This document shows positions 62,274 to 64,000 of a DNA stretch of 64,000 nt, in pieces. Under the pieces are notes generated by a model. It saw only the letters and a program-made list of their open reading frames with translations, did not search any database and was not told where the DNA came from. How positions within the stretch are numbered: the stretch's first letter is position 1; each line of letters begins with the position of its first letter. The translations under genes were made by a program, and so were the position numbers. Origin of the DNA: CG2-30-36-16 sp964372115 (lineage in GTDB: Bacteria > Bacteroidota > Ignavibacteria > Ignavibacteriales > Ignavibacteriaceae); assembly GCA_964372115.1 (NCBI GenBank), contig CAYJPN010000004.1:161411-225410 (forward strand). The letters are read 5' to 3'.

Positions 62274-62315
62274 AAAATTCATAATTCATAAATCATAATT
62301 CATAAATCATAATTC
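62274..62315 (-). repeat. Array of 7-bp units, inverted copy of the array at 59.6 kb
   Basis: Read on the plus strand it is ATAATTC / ATAAATC alternating (five perfect units at 62281-62315) after one imperfect AAAATTC. These are the exact reverse complements of GAATTAT and GATTTAT. It begins just after the stop of the GT28 gene, so each gene end of the pair is flanked by an array in opposite orientation. Confidence 0.85.
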
Positions 62316-62405
62316 CCATATTGTGGTTTCACAGTTTAATTCAATCGAAATATAGTTTACGCAAAAATTTTACAAATTAATATTTACACAATCTTCTAGA
62401 AAAGT

Positions 62406-62436
62406 CTGGCAGGTAAAGCAAAAGTTTTTATCTTTG
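62406..62436 (+). promoter_or_regulatory. Possible Bacteroidota-type promoter of the POT transporter gene
   Basis: TATCTTTG (62429-62436) fits TAnnTTTG, with CTG (62406-62408) in place of TTG at the 20-nt spacer. Start near 62443 would leave ~64 nt of leader before the ATG at 62507, which is preceded by an AGAGGA ribosome-binding site. Confidence 0.35.
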
Positions 62437-62506
62437 AAAAATTAATTTTCAAACTTTTGTAATTCAAAAGAAATTTTGCTCATTATTCAAAAAATAAGAG
62501 GAATCT

Positions 62507-63814
62507 ATGGCTGAAAATCCAACCCCATCTTCGAGCGGTGTAAAATCATTTCCGCGTAATTACTGGACAGTAATAATGATGGAATTTTTTGAGAGAGGTT
62601 CATACTACGGCGTTATGTCGGTTCTTTCCGTTTATCTTGTTCTATCAACAGACAAAGGGGGATTAGGATTTTCAAAAGAAAGTGTCGGTATTATTAAAAG
62701 TACGATACAACCGATTCTTTATTTCCTCCCGATTCTTGCAGGCGCAATTGCCGATCGGTTTGGCTACCGTATAAGTTTGATGTTTGCATTTACAGTTATG
62801 AGTTTGGGTTATTTTTTAACAAGCCTTTCCACATCATATTTGCTTGTTTTTATGAGTCTCGTTTTGATGGCGGTGGGTGCGGGCACATTTAAACCAATAA
62901 TATCAGGTACAATAGCGCGCTCGACAGATGAGTCAAATTCAACATTGGGCTTTGGAATATTTTACTGGACGATTAACCTCGGCGCGTTTTTATTCCCGCT
63001 TATTCTGGTGCCCATATTAAAAGATATTTCTTATTCATACATTTTTATTATGGCAGCAATCGGTACTGGCTGGCTTCTTGTATTAAACACTTTTGTGTAT
63101 AAAGAACCGAAGCGCCCTGCAAGTAATAAAAAAATATATGATGTGCTGAAAGGCGCGGTAATGGTATTAACCGATTTCCGGTTTATAATAATGATTATTA
63201 TCTACTCCGGTTTCTGGATCCTTTATTTTCAAATGTTTGACACCGTGTTATGGTATTTAACCGATTATGTTGACATGGCGCCGATGAATAATTTTGTAAA
63301 TGGGGTGCTCGGTATTTTTATAGCAAATCCTTCGTGGAAGTTTGAAGCCGAACATGTTACTGTAATTAATGCCGGTACAATTATTATTTTGCAAATATTT
63401 ATAAGTAATATTGTAAAAAAAACAAAAGCACTGCCGACAATGATTACCGGTATTGCAATCGGTACTGTTGGAATGGGAATACTCGCAATTTCCAACAACG
63501 CGTGGATATTTATGGTAGGTATAATTATATTTTCTGTTGGTGAGATGACAGCGCATCCAAAATACATAAGTTATGTTGGTTTAATTGCACCGGAAGATAA
63601 AAAAGCGTTGTATCTCGGTTATTCATTTTTGTACGGATTTTTCGGCAGCTTAATCGGTCCGATACTCGGCGCTAGTTTATATGTACACTTTGTTGATAAA
63701 TTGCATCAACCCGGCACACTCTGGTTTATTTTTAGTATGATTGGCGTTGTTACTATAATCGGGTTACTACTTTACAACAAATATTTGGCGCCAAAACCAA
63801 AACAAGTTAGTTGA
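62507..63814 (+). CDS. Proton-dependent oligopeptide transporter (POT/PTR family, MFS)
   Basis: 435 residues with about twelve helices. The POT proton-coupling motif ExxER is present (Glu26, Glu29, Arg30 in MMEFFERGSYYGVM). The GADRFGYR-type MFS loop appears as GAIADRFGYRISL, followed by MAVGAGTFKPIISGTIAR. A hydrophilic loop lies near residue 195-205. Imports di- and tripeptides with protons; the shorter length and weak conservation of later POT motifs leave the substrate range open. Single-gene unit with its own terminator. Confidence 0.85.
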   Translation: MAENPTPSSSGVKSFPRNYWTVIMMEFFERGSYYGVMSVLSVYLVLSTDKGGLGFSKESVGIIKSTIQPILYFLPILAGAIADRFGYRISLMFAFTVMSLGYFLTSLSTSYLLVFMSLVLMAVGAGTFKPIISGTIARSTDESNSTLGFGIFYWTINLGAFLFPLILVPILKDISYSYIFIMAAIGTGWLLVLNTFVYKEPKRPASNKKIYDVLKGAVMVLTDFRFIIMIIIYSGFWILYFQMFDTVLWYLTDYVDMAPMNNFVNGVLGIFIANPSWKFEAEHVTVINAGTIIILQIFISNIVKKTKALPTMITGIAIGTVGMGILAISNNAWIFMVGIIIFSVGEMTAHPKYISYVGLIAPEDKKALYLGYSFLYGFFGSLIGPILGASLYVHFVDKLHQPGTLWFIFSMIGVVTIIGLLLYNKYLAPKPKQVS

Positions 63815-63857
63815 TTTTTTAAAGTATAAAACTCGTATAAGTTGAAACATTTCTTTT

Positions 63858-63886
63858 ACCCCGCCATTGCTTGGCGGGGTTTATAA
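63858..63886 (+). terminator. Rho-independent terminator of the POT gene
   Basis: ACCCCGCC (63858-63865) pairs perfectly with GGCGGGGT (63873-63880), loop ATTGCTT, followed by TTATAATT. Confidence 0.88.
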
Positions 63887-64000
63887 TTACCCCGCTGATA
63901 TGTTCGTTTGTAACTTTTTCGGAATAAATGCCTTCGTCAAAGTTCAGTAGTCAGCCCTTAAAAAGCGGCACAAACTGAAAAAACAGATAGAAAAGAAAGG

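Noticed and set aside
1..64000. CRISPR arrays, tRNA/rRNA genes, insertion sequences and prophage genes
   Set aside because: No repeat-spacer pattern, no tRNA cloverleaf or CCA end, and no transposase or phage structural gene was recognised; the only mobile-element trace is the group II intron remnant.

Overview
The window looks like a chromosomal segment of an AT-rich Ignavibacteria-type member of the Bacteroidota/Chlorobi group. Support comes from type IX secretion C-terminal sorting domains with the NYPNPFNP signature, promoters of the Bacteroidota form (TTG, about 20 nt, TAnnTTTG), a b558-type succinate dehydrogenase/fumarate reductase, many SpII lipoproteins and outer-membrane barrels, and a TPR / DUF4292 / EnvC-like gene trio typical of Bacteroidota. 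No rRNA, tRNA, CRISPR array or intact transposon was seen. The assignment is inference from gene content; no database search was run.

Layout. 1-3.1 kb: the 3' end of dxs, a Gfo/Idh/MocA oxidoreductase and a PhoB/PhoR-like two-component pair, tightly packed. 3.1-3.8 kb: rplU-rpmA with a promoter and terminator. 3.9-7.9 kb (minus): an outer-membrane porin, a Cache-HAMP chemoreceptor and CheW. 8.3-11.6 kb: the three-subunit succinate dehydrogenase/fumarate reductase operon, closed by a strong terminator. Immediately after that terminator lies a deleted group II intron (11.71-12.26 kb) that keeps its ribozyme 3' end and only a frameshifted C-terminal piece of its maturase. 12.4-16.6 kb: a cobalamin riboswitch with its own promoter drives a BtuB-like TonB receptor, a beta-propeller surface lipoprotein resembling BtuG, and probably a small membrane transport component.

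16.7-21.9 kb: an ATP-grasp ligase divergent from a C39-type cysteine peptidase and an isochorismatase-family hydrolase, then a CxxC heavy-metal-domain lipoprotein, a TPR protein, and a small lipoprotein with a near-perfect sigma-54 promoter. 21.9-26.7 kb (minus): glnE overlapping a DUF2723 membrane protein. 26.8-30.3 kb: a lipoprotein and a large secreted Asp-box propeller protein with a sorting domain. 30.7-36.0 kb (minus): a FadL-like barrel with two low-complexity lipoproteins, then an ATP-grasp protein with a membrane-anchored protein and an outer-membrane protein. 36.1-40.1 kb: a candidate small RNA and the TPR/DUF4292/EnvC cell-envelope genes. 40.1-47.3 kb: a surface-polysaccharide cluster (flippase, methyltransferase, five glycosyltransferase-like proteins) in two converging halves, with a truncated ORF at the junction.

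47.4-54.9 kb: a 1777-residue gingipain-like C25 peptidase with CARDB-like regions and a sorting domain, a second sorting-domain protein and an outer-membrane barrel. 55.1-64 kb: HAD phosphatase, metallophosphoesterase fused to a PQQ-like propeller, RlmI-type methyltransferase, DUF1579 protein, a pair of overlapping GT-B/GT28 lipid-glycosyltransferase-like genes bracketed by inverted 7-bp repeat arrays, and a POT-family peptide transporter.

The theme is envelope and surface biology: nutrient capture (B12, porin, FadL, POT), type IX secretion cargo, polysaccharide export, and chemotactic and two-component sensing. The most noteworthy items are the riboswitch-controlled BtuB/BtuG-like locus, the intron fossil placed directly behind a terminator, the heptamer array inside a terminator-like hairpin, the sigma-54 sites, and the two ATP-grasp gene neighbourhoods of unknown product.
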